Positions 47,486 to 57,589 are shown, numbered from the stretch's first letter. The stretch: 64,000 nt of DNA from Leptospira sanjuanensis (GCF_022267325.1 NZ_JAIZBG010000001.1:1554001-1618000), one strand, 5' to 3'. The notes: generated by a model from the letters alone, not told the origin. A program made the numbers and translations.

Positions 47486-47618
47486 ATGTTTCAGAAGAGT
47501 CGATCTAAAAAAATGATTCGATGTCTTTCGATTTGTCCCGTTTCTCTGATAACTAAAATACTTAGAGCTTGTCCCAAAACTTTCTTGTACATAAATCTCT
47601 AAATGTAATATATAGAGA

Positions 47619-48041
47619 ATGAAATCGCAATTAGGACATTTAGATATTCCGGAGCCGATCTGGCTCAAATTAAAGCAGTTACTTCCTAAGGATAGAAGAA
47701 TCATTTCTAATGGCGGACGACCTCGCTTAGATGATAGGACGGTGCTTGCCGCAATATTTTATCGAGTTAAAACAGGAGTTCCTTGGCGATATATGCCTCC
47801 GATGTTCGGCAGCAAATCGACTCTTCATCGAAGATTTCAAGAATGGGTAGAAGCAGGTATTTTTGATAAAATTCATAAAGAAGCTTTAAAGCTCTATGAT
47901 CATTCTATAAAGATCCGAACGAAAAGAATGGCGGCGGATGGAAGTCAAGCGAGGGCTCCAAAAGGGGGCTTTTCACCGGACCAAATCCGACGGACCGTGG
48001 TAAAAGAGGCGTTAAAAGACATATACTCGTTGATCGATTAG
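47619..48041 (+). CDS. IS5-family transposase OrfA
   Basis: The 140-residue N-terminal half of the transposase has a DUF4096-like DNA-binding region (IPEPIWLKLKQLLPK, NGGRPRLDDRTVLAAIFYRVKTGVPWRYMPP) and the first catalytic Asp in MAADGSQARAPKGG. A4G5 at 47960-47968 (in CCAAAAGGGGGC) is a good slippage site. A -1 shift there continues as GLFTGPNPTDRGKRGVKRHIL and joins OrfB, giving the full DDE enzyme. Confidence 0.9.
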   Translation: MKSQLGHLDIPEPIWLKLKQLLPKDRRIISNGGRPRLDDRTVLAAIFYRVKTGVPWRYMPPMFGSKSTLHRRFQEWVEAGIFDKIHKEALKLYDHSIKIRTKRMAADGSQARAPKGGFSPDQIRRTVVKEALKDIYSLID

Positions 48042-48058
48042 GGGCACCAATTTCTTTT

Positions 48059-48427
48059 GTGATCTCTCAATCCGGGACCCACGATTCAAAACTTCTCGCT
48101 TCGACGTTAGATAACTTTCGATTTTTTAGAAATAAAAAACGTTTGAAACCCGAGATATTGTCCCTCGACAAAGCCTATATTGGACAAGCGATTAAGAACA
48201 ATCTAAAAAAAAGAAGAATTCGATATAGAATTCCAAATAAAAAGAATACAAAGATTCCTGAATATATTCGACCCTTAAAAAAGTTTCGGTGGGTCGTTGA
48301 GAGAACTTTTGCTTGGATTAATTCTTTTCGAGCCGCTAAAACATGTTGGGAATTTAAAGAAAATAATTACATGGCAATTTTCAAAATCACTTTTACTCTG
48401 ATTCTCTTAAGAATGGTTTTGAAGTAG
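48059..48427 (+). CDS. IS5-family transposase OrfB
   Basis: The C-terminal half of the transposase has ISQSGTHDSKLLASTL, LSLDKAYIG with the second catalytic Asp, and VERTFAWINSFR with the catalytic Glu. The frame is open upstream of this GTG through VDRLGAPISFV to the slip site in OrfA, so expression is most likely as an OrfAB fusion by -1 frameshift. The reverse copy differs by two residues in this part (D/N and F/L). Confidence 0.88.
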   Translation: MISQSGTHDSKLLASTLDNFRFFRNKKRLKPEILSLDKAYIGQAIKNNLKKRRIRYRIPNKKNTKIPEYIRPLKKFRWVVERTFAWINSFRAAKTCWEFKENNYMAIFKITFTLILLRMVLK

Positions 48428-48491
48428 TTTTGGAACAAGCTCTTAATATCGATCGATTCTTTAAATTATTTGTGAGTATGATTCAATAAAA

Positions 48492-49118
48492 ATGAAAATT
48501 TTGGCGATTGGAGCCCATTTTGATGATGTGGAACTTGGATGCGGAGGAGCATTGTTAAAATGGAAAAGTGAGGGACACCACGTTGCAATTTACGTTGCAA
48601 CTAAATCCGGTTATGAGAGTGAATCCGGAAATGTAATTAGAAGTAATTCGGACGCTCTTCGAGAAGGAAAAGAAAGTGCATTAAAAATTGGGGCCGAACT
48701 TTTCGAAGGTAATTTTCCGACCTTTCATATCGAGGCAAACGAAGGATTACATAAAAGTTTATTGAACGTTTTGGATCATTGTTCTCCCGATCTTTTACTC
48801 GTTCATTGGAATGGCGATGTGCATCATGATCATAGAGTTCTTGCGGATGCAACACTTCATGTTTCAAAACGGGTCCGAAAAATTATTTTTTATCGAAGCA
48901 ACTGGTATCAATCGGCACAAAATTTTACTGCAAATTACTTTGTGGATATAACTGCTTATCTTGATCAGAAAGTTGAGCTGATCAAGATTCATCAATCCGA
49001 ATTCAAAAGAACCTTTGGGAAGTGGGAACGTTATATTAAATCGCAAGCCGAATACTACGGTTTTATTGCCGGATGCAGTTATGCAGAAGGCTTTCATGTT
49101 TTACGATGGTTGGAGTAA
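48492..49118 (+). CDS. PIG-L/LmbE family deacetylase
   Basis: The protein has 208 residues. ILAIGAHFDDVELGCGGALLKW carries the AHxDD zinc motif, and HWNGDVHHDHRVLADA the HxDH-like third ligand. The family removes N-acetyl groups from GlcNAc-type sugars. It probably de-acetylates a lipid-linked or nucleotide amino sugar of this locus. It is the first gene after the IS element and lies 3 bases before wzt. Confidence 0.9.
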   Translation: MKILAIGAHFDDVELGCGGALLKWKSEGHHVAIYVATKSGYESESGNVIRSNSDALREGKESALKIGAELFEGNFPTFHIEANEGLHKSLLNVLDHCSPDLLLVHWNGDVHHDHRVLADATLHVSKRVRKIIFYRSNWYQSAQNFTANYFVDITAYLDQKVELIKIHQSEFKRTFGKWERYIKSQAEYYGFIAGCSYAEGFHVLRWLE

Positions 49119-49121
49119 GTA

Positions 49122-50492
49122 ATGACAGACATAGCAATTTCAGTTCAAGATCTTTCTAAACGTTTTGAAATATATGAGACCCCATTATCTAGAATCAAAC
49201 AATTGATCAGAGCACCATTGGGGAAAATATCTTCGACGTTTGAAAAGCAATACTACAAAGAATTTTGGGCGTTAAAAGATATCTCGTTTGAAATACCGAA
49301 AGGGGAATCCTTTGGGATTATCGGAAGAAACGGTGCAGGCAAGAGTACGTTGTTATCCATCATTGCAGGTACGATGGCGCCAACAACAGGTAGCATTGAT
49401 GTTAAAGGTAAAGTTGCCGCCCTTCTTGAGTTGGGAAGCGGTTTTAATCCTGCATTTACCGGAATTGAAAATGTATATCTTAACGGTAGTATATTAGGGT
49501 TCTCTAAAAAAGAAATTGATGAAAAATTAGATGAGATTCTTGCATTTGCAGATATTGGTCCTTTCGTTAACCAGCTCGTAAAAACTTATTCGAGTGGAAT
49601 GACTATGCGACTTGCTTTCGCCGTCCAGGCCTGCCTGGAACCTGAAGTTCTAATTGTAGATGAGGCTTTGGGAGTAGGGGACGTTTTTTTTCAGGTGAAG
49701 TGCCATTCTAGAATGGAAAAATTACAAGAAAATGGAACTTCTATTTTATTCGTAACTCATTCTATGGGAGTAATCGAGAAATATTGTAAGAATGCTCTTC
49801 TGTTAAATGAAGGTCGCGTTATGTTTAAAGGAGAATCTTCAGAAGCTATCGGGATGTATTATAATTTAGACAGTATTATGAAGGTTGGCGATGACTCCGG
49901 TCTGGAGTCCAGATCTGTTTTAAGGGAAAAAATGCCGCATCCCGAAGATTGGCCCGATGAAAATCAATTTCCATCAATAGATAATTTACAGGTGCGGTTA
50001 GGTTCTGAATCCATGGCGCATTGCACTAAATTCGGAATTTTTGATTATAGGAAATTAGCCTCGAAAGCTTTTACTTGGAAAGATAATCTTTATCTTTATG
50101 CAGAGTTTGCTATTACCGAAGACATAGAGATTCCTTATATAGGAGTCTCCTTTTTAGATGCCAGAAACATTATGATCTACGGAAAAACTTCTTTTATGCA
50201 TGAAGGTAATGATCTTCTTGTTTCAAAATCAGGCTCTACAGTCAGGGTTCGGATGGAGATCCCATTGGATCTTCCTGCAGGTGATTATGTTTGTACAATT
50301 GGAATAAATTCGATGAACGAGAATACTTATAAGTATTTGGATAAGATAAATTTCCAAGATTTAACGAGTAACACAAAATCGATCGTCACTTATAATGCGA
50401 CTTCTTTTAACGTGTCTTTTCCGGCCAAAAGGATTCAACCTTTTTTCGGATTCTGTAATTTGAGTTCGAAAATGTATCTTGAACAATTATAA
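49122..50492 (+). CDS. wzt: ABC transporter ATPase with carbohydrate-binding C-terminus (Wzt)
   Basis: The protein has 456 residues. The ATPase domain has Walker A GRNGAGKST (~69-77), Q-loop region LLELGSGFNPAFTG, signature TYSSGMTMRL, Walker B EVLIVDEALGVGD and the H-loop THSM. From ~290 a Wzt C-terminal domain follows (DNLYLYAEFAITEDIEIPYIGVSF, DLPAGDYVCTIGIN), which reads the non-reducing end cap of the polysaccharide. It powers Wzm, whose gene is ~31 kb upstream. Capped-chain recognition suggests a terminal modification such as methylation. Confidence 0.93.
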   Translation: MTDIAISVQDLSKRFEIYETPLSRIKQLIRAPLGKISSTFEKQYYKEFWALKDISFEIPKGESFGIIGRNGAGKSTLLSIIAGTMAPTTGSIDVKGKVAALLELGSGFNPAFTGIENVYLNGSILGFSKKEIDEKLDEILAFADIGPFVNQLVKTYSSGMTMRLAFAVQACLEPEVLIVDEALGVGDVFFQVKCHSRMEKLQENGTSILFVTHSMGVIEKYCKNALLLNEGRVMFKGESSEAIGMYYNLDSIMKVGDDSGLESRSVLREKMPHPEDWPDENQFPSIDNLQVRLGSESMAHCTKFGIFDYRKLASKAFTWKDNLYLYAEFAITEDIEIPYIGVSFLDARNIMIYGKTSFMHEGNDLLVSKSGSTVRVRMEIPLDLPAGDYVCTIGINSMNENTYKYLDKINFQDLTSNTKSIVTYNATSFNVSFPAKRIQPFFGFCNLSSKMYLEQL

Positions 50493-51448
50493 TGTTTTCG
50501 AAAGACGAACTTATTCGCTTTATATTTTATTGGTTTATTCCACCTGGCTTAAAGCCAGTTCTCGTTAAAGCTTATAAAAGCGTAATCTTTGTGAACTTTG
50601 AGATTGATCTTACGCCTGCTTCCATGGGTTATCCTGATCCTGTAGAGGAAGCAAAAAGAGAAAAAATCAGATTGAATTTCTATCTTAAAGAGAATGCGAT
50701 TTATCAGAATAGACATTTGGGAAAAAAACTATTCATACTATGCAATGGTCCATCGATTAAAGCTGAGGATTTATCTGTTTTGAAAGGAGAAATTTGCATG
50801 GGTGTAAGTAATTTTTACAAACATGCTGAATATGGCCAGATTAAACCTTTGTATCATGTGACCCCGAATGTTTTTTATGAAAATCTCCGACTTGCAAATC
50901 CTGATCCAGTTCAATCTTTAAAAGACTGGTTTTCTGAAATGGAGAAATGCACTTGTGAAGCTGAATTGTTTTTTGGATCAAGACAAATGAGCTTTATAGA
51001 AGAACATTCATTCTTTCAAAATAGAGCCGTTCATTTTCTCGAACTTGAATCTCAAGAGCGTATACCTAATGAAAATAATGTCGATATAACACAGGCGATT
51101 CCTCCGGTTCAATCCGTTCCTATAGTATGTTTAATTTTGGGGATTTACATGGGATTTAAGGAAATTTATTTGTTAGGAGTGGATCATACAGAGCTTATTG
51201 CAGATTCATACGAATATTTTTTCGATCGAAAGACGATGGCCTTTAAAGATCCTTCTGTTACGAAGGATAATAAATTAAATGATAAGAAAATAAATATTCT
51301 AGAATCATACACTTTCTTATGGAGACAATATCTTGGAATTCTTGAAGTTGCAGAAAAGCGTGGTATTAGTATTATTAATTTAAACAAACATAGTTTTTTG
51401 GATGTGTTCCCTAAAGGTTCGTTATCTGAAGCCTTAATCTATAATTAA
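50492..51448 (+). CDS. sialyltransferase-like (GT42/DUF115-type) protein, candidate nonulosonate transferase
   Basis: The protein has 318 residues. LFILCNGPSIKAEDLSVLKGEICMGVSNFYKHAEYG resembles the GNGPSLK...FRCNQFY start of Campylobacter CstII (GT42). SVPIVCLILGIYMGFKEIYLLGVDHTE resembles its GVYMCAVAIALGYKEIYLSGID. The same fold includes DUF115/MptE-like proteins, which is the alternative. A ~90-residue N-terminal extension has a hydrophobic patch. Given CMP-NulO genes in this locus, it may transfer a NulO. ATG overlaps the wzt stop (ATAATG). Confidence 0.62.
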   Translation: MFSKDELIRFIFYWFIPPGLKPVLVKAYKSVIFVNFEIDLTPASMGYPDPVEEAKREKIRLNFYLKENAIYQNRHLGKKLFILCNGPSIKAEDLSVLKGEICMGVSNFYKHAEYGQIKPLYHVTPNVFYENLRLANPDPVQSLKDWFSEMEKCTCEAELFFGSRQMSFIEEHSFFQNRAVHFLELESQERIPNENNVDITQAIPPVQSVPIVCLILGIYMGFKEIYLLGVDHTELIADSYEYFFDRKTMAFKDPSVTKDNKLNDKKINILESYTFLWRQYLGILEVAEKRGISIINLNKHSFLDVFPKGSLSEALIYN

Positions 51449-51470
51449 AATATCGTTAATCTATTTATTC

Positions 51471-52352
51471 GTGCTCTATATACTATTACCATTTTATAAT
51501 CGAAAAAAAGTGACCGAAAGGTTAATTTTATGCCTTAAAAGACAAACATATAAGAATTTTAAAATATTATTGATTGATGATGGGTCCAAAGATGGGACTT
51601 CTGAAATGGCCACTAGTCACTTTCCGGAGTCGGCAATAATCAAAGGGAGCGGAGACTGGTGGTGGGGAGGGTCTCTTCAACAAGGTTATAACTGGTTGAA
51701 GAGACATGAGATTGAAACTGACGATGATATTTTGATTGTGAATGACGATGTTGAATTTGCTGATGACTTTCTTGAAATAGGGATCGAATTATTAAAAAAA
51801 AATAAAGATAGTCTGTTTCTTGCAAAATCATATTCAAGAATCGATAATAGCTTACAGGATTCTGGCGTTCGTGTCGATTGGAGTAATCTTTCTTTTAAAA
51901 TGGCAAATTCGCAGAAAGAGATTAATGTTCTCTCTACGCGGGGACTTTTTTTGAAGGTAAGAACTTTTTTTAAAATTGGCGGGTTTTATCCTAGATTAAT
52001 TCCGCATTATCAGTCGGATTATGAATTTACGCATAGAGCTTATTTGAAAGGTTTTACACTTAGAACTTCCGATAGTCTTTTTCTTTTGGAGGATCCGAAT
52101 GAAACTGGAATTCGGACCGCTGAAGTTCGGGATATTAAAGATTTTATAAAAGTGTATTTTAATAAGAAGTCAAATTATTACCTTTTGTCTTGGGTTTCCT
52201 TTGTTATTCTCCGATGTCCTTGGCGGTGGAAAGTCCGAAACGTTATCAGAATACTCCTTTGGCCGTTTCCAGGATTATTGAGATATTTTGTTCAAATTCG
52301 ATCCGTTCTTCATTTTCTTGCCGCCTTCGTTCGTAAATTTAAAAGACACTGA
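51471..52352 (+). CDS. family 2 glycosyltransferase
   Basis: The protein has 293 residues. ILLPFYNRKKVTERLILCL, LLIDDGSKDGT and IVNDDVEFADDFL (DxD-like NDD) are GT2 motifs, GGFYPRLIPHYQSDYEFTHRAYLKG the acceptor-side motif (QSDYEF). GSGDWWWGGS resembles rhamnosyltransferases of the WbbL type. The C-terminal RCPWRWKVRNVIRILLWPFPGLLRYF is a probable membrane-associated tail. GTG start at 51471. Confidence 0.88.
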   Translation: MLYILLPFYNRKKVTERLILCLKRQTYKNFKILLIDDGSKDGTSEMATSHFPESAIIKGSGDWWWGGSLQQGYNWLKRHEIETDDDILIVNDDVEFADDFLEIGIELLKKNKDSLFLAKSYSRIDNSLQDSGVRVDWSNLSFKMANSQKEINVLSTRGLFLKVRTFFKIGGFYPRLIPHYQSDYEFTHRAYLKGFTLRTSDSLFLLEDPNETGIRTAEVRDIKDFIKVYFNKKSNYYLLSWVSFVILRCPWRWKVRNVIRILLWPFPGLLRYFVQIRSVLHFLAAFVRKFKRH

Positions 52353-52447
52353 TAACAATTTATAGTATAAATTCCCTCATTTCGATTCCAAATGCCATTG
52401 TAGTTTTTGTAAATGAAAAATATCACTCTAAAATCATTAAACGTTTT

Positions 52448-52472
52448 TTGAGTAATTTTGACATTTACTCAA
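52448..52472. repeat. short inverted repeat in intergenic gap
   Basis: TTGAGTAA (52448-52455) pairs with TTACTCAA (52465-52472) across 9 bases, within the 175-base gap before the next glycosyltransferase gene. It contains TTGACA (52458-52463) but no good -10 follows. It may be an operator or a weak hairpin. Confidence 0.3.
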
Positions 52473-52527
52473 AAGCTCGGTTTTCACTTATTGGTATTTC
52501 TTTGAATAGTTTGCATTAAGAGGTATT

Positions 52528-54198
52528 ATGAGTTTAGCACCCATAGCGTTGTTCGTATATAATCGACCCGAGCATACTCACTCTACTTTTAATGCACTTA
52601 TAAAAAATAAATATGCAGCGGAGTCAGAGCTTTTCATCTTTTCTGATGGAGCAAAATCAGAAAAACATATTGATAAAGTAAGGGAAGTTAGACAGCTAAT
52701 TAAGAGCTTTGTTGGATTTAAAAAAATTAGAATCATAGAAAGCGACAGAAATCGAGGATTAGCAGAATCTATTATCATGGGAGTGACTGATTTAATTTCA
52801 AAATACGGAAAAATAATCGTATTAGAAGATGATATGGTTACTTCACCATTCTTCTTGAGTTATTTAAATGAAGCACTAGATAAATACGAAAACAATGATC
52901 ATGTCGTTTCGATTCACGCGTATCGTCTCCCGATTAATGAAACGACTCCTGAAACTTATTTTTTAAGAGGGGCGGATTGTTGGGGGTGGGCTACGTGGAA
53001 AAGAGGTTGGGATATATTCGAAACTTCGGGGCAAAAACTTCTGAACAGTCTCAATTATAGAAGATTAAATTACGATTTCGATTTAGAGGGATCTTATCCC
53101 TATACTCAATTACTAAAGGATCAAATTGTTGGCAAGAATGATTCCTGGGCAATTCGTTGGCATGCGGCAGCCTTTTTAGCCGATAAACTAACTCTATACC
53201 CCGCTAGATCACTTGTTTTTAATATAGGTTTAGACACTTCCGGAACACATTGTGAGGCTACTGACGAGTTTAATGTTGAATTAAGTCAAATACCGATTCA
53301 ACTGGAAGACATTGAAATTCTGGAAAGTATAAAAGTCAGAAATTCGTTTAGAGAACATTTTAGGAATTTATACTGGTCTAGGCGTAGGCGTTTATTAGAA
53401 GTCGTCCGGCGTCTCGTGTATGTTTTAAGAAATCAGGGAATAATCTTATTCTTAAATAGGATTATTAGAAAATTTATAAATCGATCAGAACATTTTAGCG
53501 AAAGTTTTTTCAGTTGGCATTTAGCAAATCTGCACGCTGATATTGTCGCTGATAAATTGGGTGTAAAGAATCGTTTGGAGTATATTCATGAAATTTTGGA
53601 AAAAGAAAGATTTGAAGTCTTAAAGTATTCTGAAATTGCGAATGAATTCTTTATGCTATTGCAAAAAGTAGAGAAAGCAGAAATTATCGAGGTTGGAAAT
53701 TCCGATAAGAGTTTAAAGGACTTCATCGCTCCGGATTCTGAGACGTCTCGAGATATAAAAAATTGGCTAACGATTCCTCTTGCTGATTTTTATGAACAAG
53801 ATTGGTTAAATTTTAAAAATGGAATTTACAAGTATTGTTCCGAATCAGCAAAAGATAATAAAGAAGTAAAGACTTTAAGAATATTGGTAATACATGATTC
53901 GATTTTTTATACTGCTGAACCATTTCTTATTTTTGAGGCTTTTTCAAAGTGTGATTTTTCTCATATCTTTTTTATGGGATTCTATGAATCTCAAATGAAA
54001 GAAAATGTTCTTACAGTTAGACAAAATTTTAATACTAATTTAATTGCTCCTATTTGGGCTTTAAAAAGTTTGGAAGTGTTTCAAGATATTATGAAACTTA
54101 CAAAAAGAAAATATGAACTTCGCTTTCAAGGAACTTTAGGACAATTTAATGGATCTGCCGAAGTTGTAAGAAATTCTTATTGGTTCCAATCACAATGA
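52528..54198 (+). CDS. GT-A glycosyltransferase with uncharacterised C-terminal domain
   Basis: The protein has 556 residues. Residues 1-~300 are a GT2/GT-A domain ([54 protein letters not shown] with EDD as metal motif, [13 protein letters not shown]). Residues ~310-556 are unlike a [30 protein letters not shown], then a region that resembles a degenerate nucleotide- or SAM-type fold ([23 protein letters not shown]). The two parts may be a fusion. ATGA overlap with the methyltransferase gene next door suggests joint function. Confidence 0.78.
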   Translation: MSLAPIALFVYNRPEHTHSTFNALIKNKYAAESELFIFSDGAKSEKHIDKVREVRQLIKSFVGFKKIRIIESDRNRGLAESIIMGVTDLISKYGKIIVLEDDMVTSPFFLSYLNEALDKYENNDHVVSIHAYRLPINETTPETYFLRGADCWGWATWKRGWDIFETSGQKLLNSLNYRRLNYDFDLEGSYPYTQLLKDQIVGKNDSWAIRWHAAAFLADKLTLYPARSLVFNIGLDTSGTHCEATDEFNVELSQIPIQLEDIEILESIKVRNSFREHFRNLYWSRRRRLLEVVRRLVYVLRNQGIILFLNRIIRKFINRSEHFSESFFSWHLANLHADIVADKLGVKNRLEYIHEILEKERFEVLKYSEIANEFFMLLQKVEKAEIIEVGNSDKSLKDFIAPDSETSRDIKNWLTIPLADFYEQDWLNFKNGIYKYCSESAKDNKEVKTLRILVIHDSIFYTAEPFLIFEAFSKCDFSHIFFMGFYESQMKENVLTVRQNFNTNLIAPIWALKSLEVFQDIMKLTKRKYELRFQGTLGQFNGSAEVVRNSYWFQSQ

Positions 54199-55121
54199 TA
54201 TTTCGTAAGTTTTTTTATTCTTTTATCGATGCAGATCGTGGTTTCAGGATGATTTTTTCTTATCTTAAAAGATTTCTTATTAAAATTTTACCGCCAGCTA
54301 CTTTTGATTTACTTAATTTGCTAAAAAATCTTTTCCAAAATATTGGAATGAACAGGAGGAAAAGTTCTTTTTTAAACTATGGTTTTAATGGGATTTTCAA
54401 TAATTGGGAGGAAGCAGCAAGTTTATGCGGTTCGTATGACTCGAATGAGATTTTAGAAAAATGTAAACAAGCTCTTCTTAAAGTAAAGAATGGAGAAGCA
54501 GTTTACGAGAGGGATTCTGTAATTTTTGATAAGGTTCAATATTCTTGGCCTTTGGTTGCGGCCTTGATGTATATTGCTGCTAAATTTAAAGGAAAAATTG
54601 ATGTTTTAGATTTTGGTGGATCGTTAGGTAGCAGCTATTATCAGAATCTTCTTTTTTTGGAAAGTTTAGAAACCTTTTCTTGGAACATTGTTGAGCAAAA
54701 AGAATTTGTTAGAGAGGGAAAGCTAAATTTCCAGAATCAACACTTACGTTTTTATAATGATATTGATTCTTGCGTTAGGGATAAAAAAATAGACGTTTTT
54801 CTCGCTTCAAGTTCTTTTCCATATATTCGTGAGCCGTTCGAACTCATAAAAAAAATAATAAATTACGACTTTCCTTATATTGTTATTGATAGAACTTATT
54901 TCATCAATCTTTCTAAATCCATCGTTTCCGCACAAAAAGTTCCGCCCGAAATCTACGATGCTTCGTATCCTGCCTGGTTCTTCAATTTTAACGAATTTCA
55001 CGAGGCATTTAAGGAAAAGTATAAATTGTTGGTAGAGTTTGATAGTTATTTGCAGATATCCAATCTGTTGGAAGGGATGAGGACAAAAGAAATGGGCATG
55101 ATCTTTGAGTTAAGGAAATAA
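54195..55121 (+). CDS. TIGR04325-type methyltransferase
   Basis: The protein has 308 residues from the ATG that overlaps the previous stop (ATGA). [64 protein letters not shown] and [10 protein letters not shown] are the signatures of the TIGR04325 family of putative SAM methyltransferases in polysaccharide loci. VLDFGGSLG is the SAM site. It may methylate or cap the glycan, in line with a Wzt that reads a chain end. The N-terminal ~40 residues are hydrophobic/basic and may touch the membrane. Confidence 0.83.
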   Translation: MIFRKFFYSFIDADRGFRMIFSYLKRFLIKILPPATFDLLNLLKNLFQNIGMNRRKSSFLNYGFNGIFNNWEEAASLCGSYDSNEILEKCKQALLKVKNGEAVYERDSVIFDKVQYSWPLVAALMYIAAKFKGKIDVLDFGGSLGSSYYQNLLFLESLETFSWNIVEQKEFVREGKLNFQNQHLRFYNDIDSCVRDKKIDVFLASSSFPYIREPFELIKKIINYDFPYIVIDRTYFINLSKSIVSAQKVPPEIYDASYPAWFFNFNEFHEAFKEKYKLLVEFDSYLQISNLLEGMRTKEMGMIFELRK

Positions 55122-55132
55122 ATAGGCATATT

Positions 55133-56161
55133 ATGAAATATCTTTGTACTCTATTTGATTATAATTATTTGCCACTGGGTTTTTCACTTTACAGTTCTAT
55201 CCAGAAGCATTTTGGCGATTTTCATCTTTGGATTCTTTCATTAGATAATAAATCATATGATTTTTTAAAGAAACAATCTTTGGAAAACGTTACATTGATT
55301 TCGTTGGATGAAGTCGAATCGGATGATGTTCTTGTTGCAAAGGGGAATCGGACCTGGCAGGAATATTGTTGGACCTTAAGTCCAGTACTCCCCTCTTATA
55401 TTTTGAATAAGAATCCCGATATTGATCATATTACTTATTTAGATTCCGATATTTTCTTTTATTCCGATCCAGAACCAATTTACAATGAGATAGGAAATGC
55501 TTCTATCATGATCATTCCTCATCGATTCCCAGAACGTTTAAGACACCTAGAGGTAAACGGTATCTATAACGTCCAGATGGTTTATTTTAAAAGAGATAAA
55601 ATAGGGGAAAAATGCTTAAATCGCTGGAGAGAACAGTGTATTGAATGGTGCTATTATAAATTAGAAAACAATCGTTTAGGAGACCAGAAGTATTTGGATG
55701 TCTGGCCCCAAAATTATGATAATGTATGCGTCCTTAAAAACGAACAGTCGGGAGTTGCACTTTGGAATATTGAGAAATATAACGTTTCTGTAAAAGATGA
55801 CCAGATATATATAGATGGGCTTCCTTTGATATTTTATCACTTTCACATGTTTAAATTCTATTCGAGCAATATCTATTCATCCGGAAGTGTTAATTATAAT
55901 TTAAACTTTTCAGCTATAAGGCCAATCTACGAGATTTATACGAATCAGTTAGTATTGATAGTTTCTAATTTAAATGTTACATTAAAAAAACTTAACATTT
56001 CAGATATTATTACGATGATTGAACGAAAAAATTTTCATTCTGTATCAATCTTTACTCAACTGTATTGGCAATCTTCCCTTTGGGTTTTCGTGATTTTTAA
56101 GAGAATAGCAACTTATGCACGAAATATAGTGAAAAGAATATATTCTAAAATATTTAATTAA
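55133..56161 (+). CDS. GT-A (family 8-like) glycosyltransferase
   Basis: The protein has 342 residues. [23 protein letters not shown] starts the GT-A fold, [21 protein letters not shown] carries the DxD (DSD), and [13 protein letters not shown] and FYHFHMFKF resemble GT8-type active-site loops. It retains full length and a basic C-terminal tail. The sugar donor is unknown. The stop is directly followed by the next gene. Confidence 0.8.
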   Translation: MKYLCTLFDYNYLPLGFSLYSSIQKHFGDFHLWILSLDNKSYDFLKKQSLENVTLISLDEVESDDVLVAKGNRTWQEYCWTLSPVLPSYILNKNPDIDHITYLDSDIFFYSDPEPIYNEIGNASIMIIPHRFPERLRHLEVNGIYNVQMVYFKRDKIGEKCLNRWREQCIEWCYYKLENNRLGDQKYLDVWPQNYDNVCVLKNEQSGVALWNIEKYNVSVKDDQIYIDGLPLIFYHFHMFKFYSSNIYSSGSVNYNLNFSAIRPIYEIYTNQLVLIVSNLNVTLKKLNISDIITMIERKNFHSVSIFTQLYWQSSLWVFVIFKRIATYARNIVKRIYSKIFN

Positions 56162-56170
56162 TTGGATTTT

Positions 56171-57121
56171 ATGATCTCAAAATGTCCCATTTGTGATTCC
56201 GATAATAAAAAGCCGGTTTATGAACTCTTTGATGATAGATACGGCTTTCGAGGTTTTTTTAAATTATATATTTGCTCTGATTGCAAACATAAATTTTTAG
56301 AAAATAATTTTTCTAATGCTGATCTAACTAAATTATATTCAGATTATTATCCTAGACGAACCTTTGATGTGAACTCCTATCGACCTTTAGAAGAGGTGAA
56401 AGGTTTTCGTGGTTGGCTAAGCGGTGATTTTCGATCCTTTTCAGCAGTTCCAAAATGTGTAAGAGTTTTAGATATTGGATGCGGTTTCTGCGAGTCGCTT
56501 GGCTATCATCAGTCTCGAGGTTGTGAAGTTTACGGTGTGGAGGCTGATAAAAATGCAACTAAGGTTGCAGATAGATTTGGATTTAATGTTCATATTGGAA
56601 CTTTTGATGAAACAGCATATCCATCCGAATTCTTTGATTACGTGACCATGGATCAAGTAATTGAACATGTTATTGATCCAGTCCATACGTTAAAAGAAAT
56701 TCATCGTATCCTAAAGAAGGGCGGTCGATTTATTGCCACAACTCCAAATTCAAATGGATTCGGAACATTTTTTTTTGGTCGCAAATGGATCAATTGGCAC
56801 ACTCCGTATCATTTACATCATTTTTCCAAAAAGTCAATTTATAGTCTCGCTAGTAGAAGCGGATTTCGAGTCGAAAGTCTTAGAACTTTAACGAGTTCCG
56901 AGTGGTTTTTTTATCAATGGATTCATTCTTCTTTTTTTCCTAAGGAAGGTGAGGTTTCTTCGTTTTGGAGTCCTAACTCTAAAGGTTTATCTGCTTCACA
57001 GCAGAAACGTCTAATATCGTTACAAAGATTGAAAAAGTTAAAGTTAAATAGCCTGATTACTCGTATTTTCGATTCAATTGGGTTCGGTGACAATTGGCTT
57101 ATTTATTTTGCAAAAGAATGA
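56171..57121 (+). CDS. SAM methyltransferase with N-terminal zinc ribbon
   Basis: The protein has 316 residues from the ATG at 56171 (a TTG at 56162 is also possible). CPICDSDNKKPVYELFD and CSDCKHKFL form a zinc ribbon in residues 4-45. The class I SAM domain has VLDIGCGFCESLGYHQSRG, VYGVEADKNAT, DYVTMDQVIEHVIDPVHTLKEIHRILKKGG and TTPNSNGFG. It resembles sugar C- or O-methyltransferases of TylF/Methyltransf_11 type with an N-terminal CxxC domain. It probably methylates a nucleotide sugar or the growing glycan. Confidence 0.88.
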   Translation: MISKCPICDSDNKKPVYELFDDRYGFRGFFKLYICSDCKHKFLENNFSNADLTKLYSDYYPRRTFDVNSYRPLEEVKGFRGWLSGDFRSFSAVPKCVRVLDIGCGFCESLGYHQSRGCEVYGVEADKNATKVADRFGFNVHIGTFDETAYPSEFFDYVTMDQVIEHVIDPVHTLKEIHRILKKGGRFIATTPNSNGFGTFFFGRKWINWHTPYHLHHFSKKSIYSLASRSGFRVESLRTLTSSEWFFYQWIHSSFFPKEGEVSSFWSPNSKGLSASQQKRLISLQRLKKLKLNSLITRIFDSIGFGDNWLIYFAKE

Positions 57122-57157
57122 AATTTACTATTTAATGTGCAGCTGAGGCAATTGAAG

Positions 57158-57589
57158 ATGGATGAAATTCAAGTAAAAAATTCCGGTTATATTAGTCTTA
57201 AAAAAATTCATGATGATCGAGATGGGAATCTCATAATCATGGAGGCGTTGCGGGATGTTCCGTTTGAAATAAAGAGAATATATTATATTAATAATTTAGA
57301 AAACTCGGTGAGTATTCGAGGATTGCATGCGCATAAAGAAATTGAGCAAGTTATATTTTGCATCAATGGCAGTTTTACCTTGGGTTTGGACGACGGAAAT
57401 ATGCGCCAGAAGATTTTAATGAACAACGATAATGTGGGTGTTCTTTTAGGAAAGATGCTTTGGCATACAATGGAAGCTTTTTCATCGGGTTGCGTTTTGA
57501 TGGTGGTTGCTTCAGATTATTATCGTGAGGACGATTATGTAAGAAGCTATTCAGAATTTATTCAATTGGTTAATGGAAATCAAATATGA
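57158..57589 (+). CDS. WxcM/FdtA-like dTDP-4-keto-6-deoxyglucose 3,4-ketoisomerase
   Basis: The protein has 143 residues from the ATG at 57158, which has GAGG 9 bases upstream; an in-frame GTG at 57137 is less likely. [27 protein letters not shown] is the cupin core of QdtA/FdtA with active-site His residues, and [22 protein letters not shown] the second motif. It moves the keto group from C4 to C3, ready for amination by the next gene. The two overlap (ATGA). dTDP-glucose synthesis genes are not in the window. Confidence 0.88.
   Translation: MDEIQVKNSGYISLKKIHDDRDGNLIIMEALRDVPFEIKRIYYINNLENSVSIRGLHAHKEIEQVIFCINGSFTLGLDDGNMRQKILMNNDNVGVLLGKMLWHTMEAFSSGCVLMVVASDYYREDDYVRSYSEFIQLVNGNQI

Larger units (their letters stand above)
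47565..48442 (+). mobile_element. IS5-family insertion sequence, intact copy
   Basis: The element is 878 bp. Terminal inverted repeats GAGCTTGTCCCAAAACT (47565-47581) and AGTTTTGGAACAAGCTC (48426-48442) differ at one of 17 positions. TTA precedes (47562-47564) and follows (48443-48445) as a 3-bp target duplication, usual for the IS427-type group of IS5. It encodes OrfA and OrfB in two frames joined by a likely -1 shift. A second copy in reverse lies at 59591-62790. It separates the flippase gene from the PIG-L/wzt block. Confidence 0.92.
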
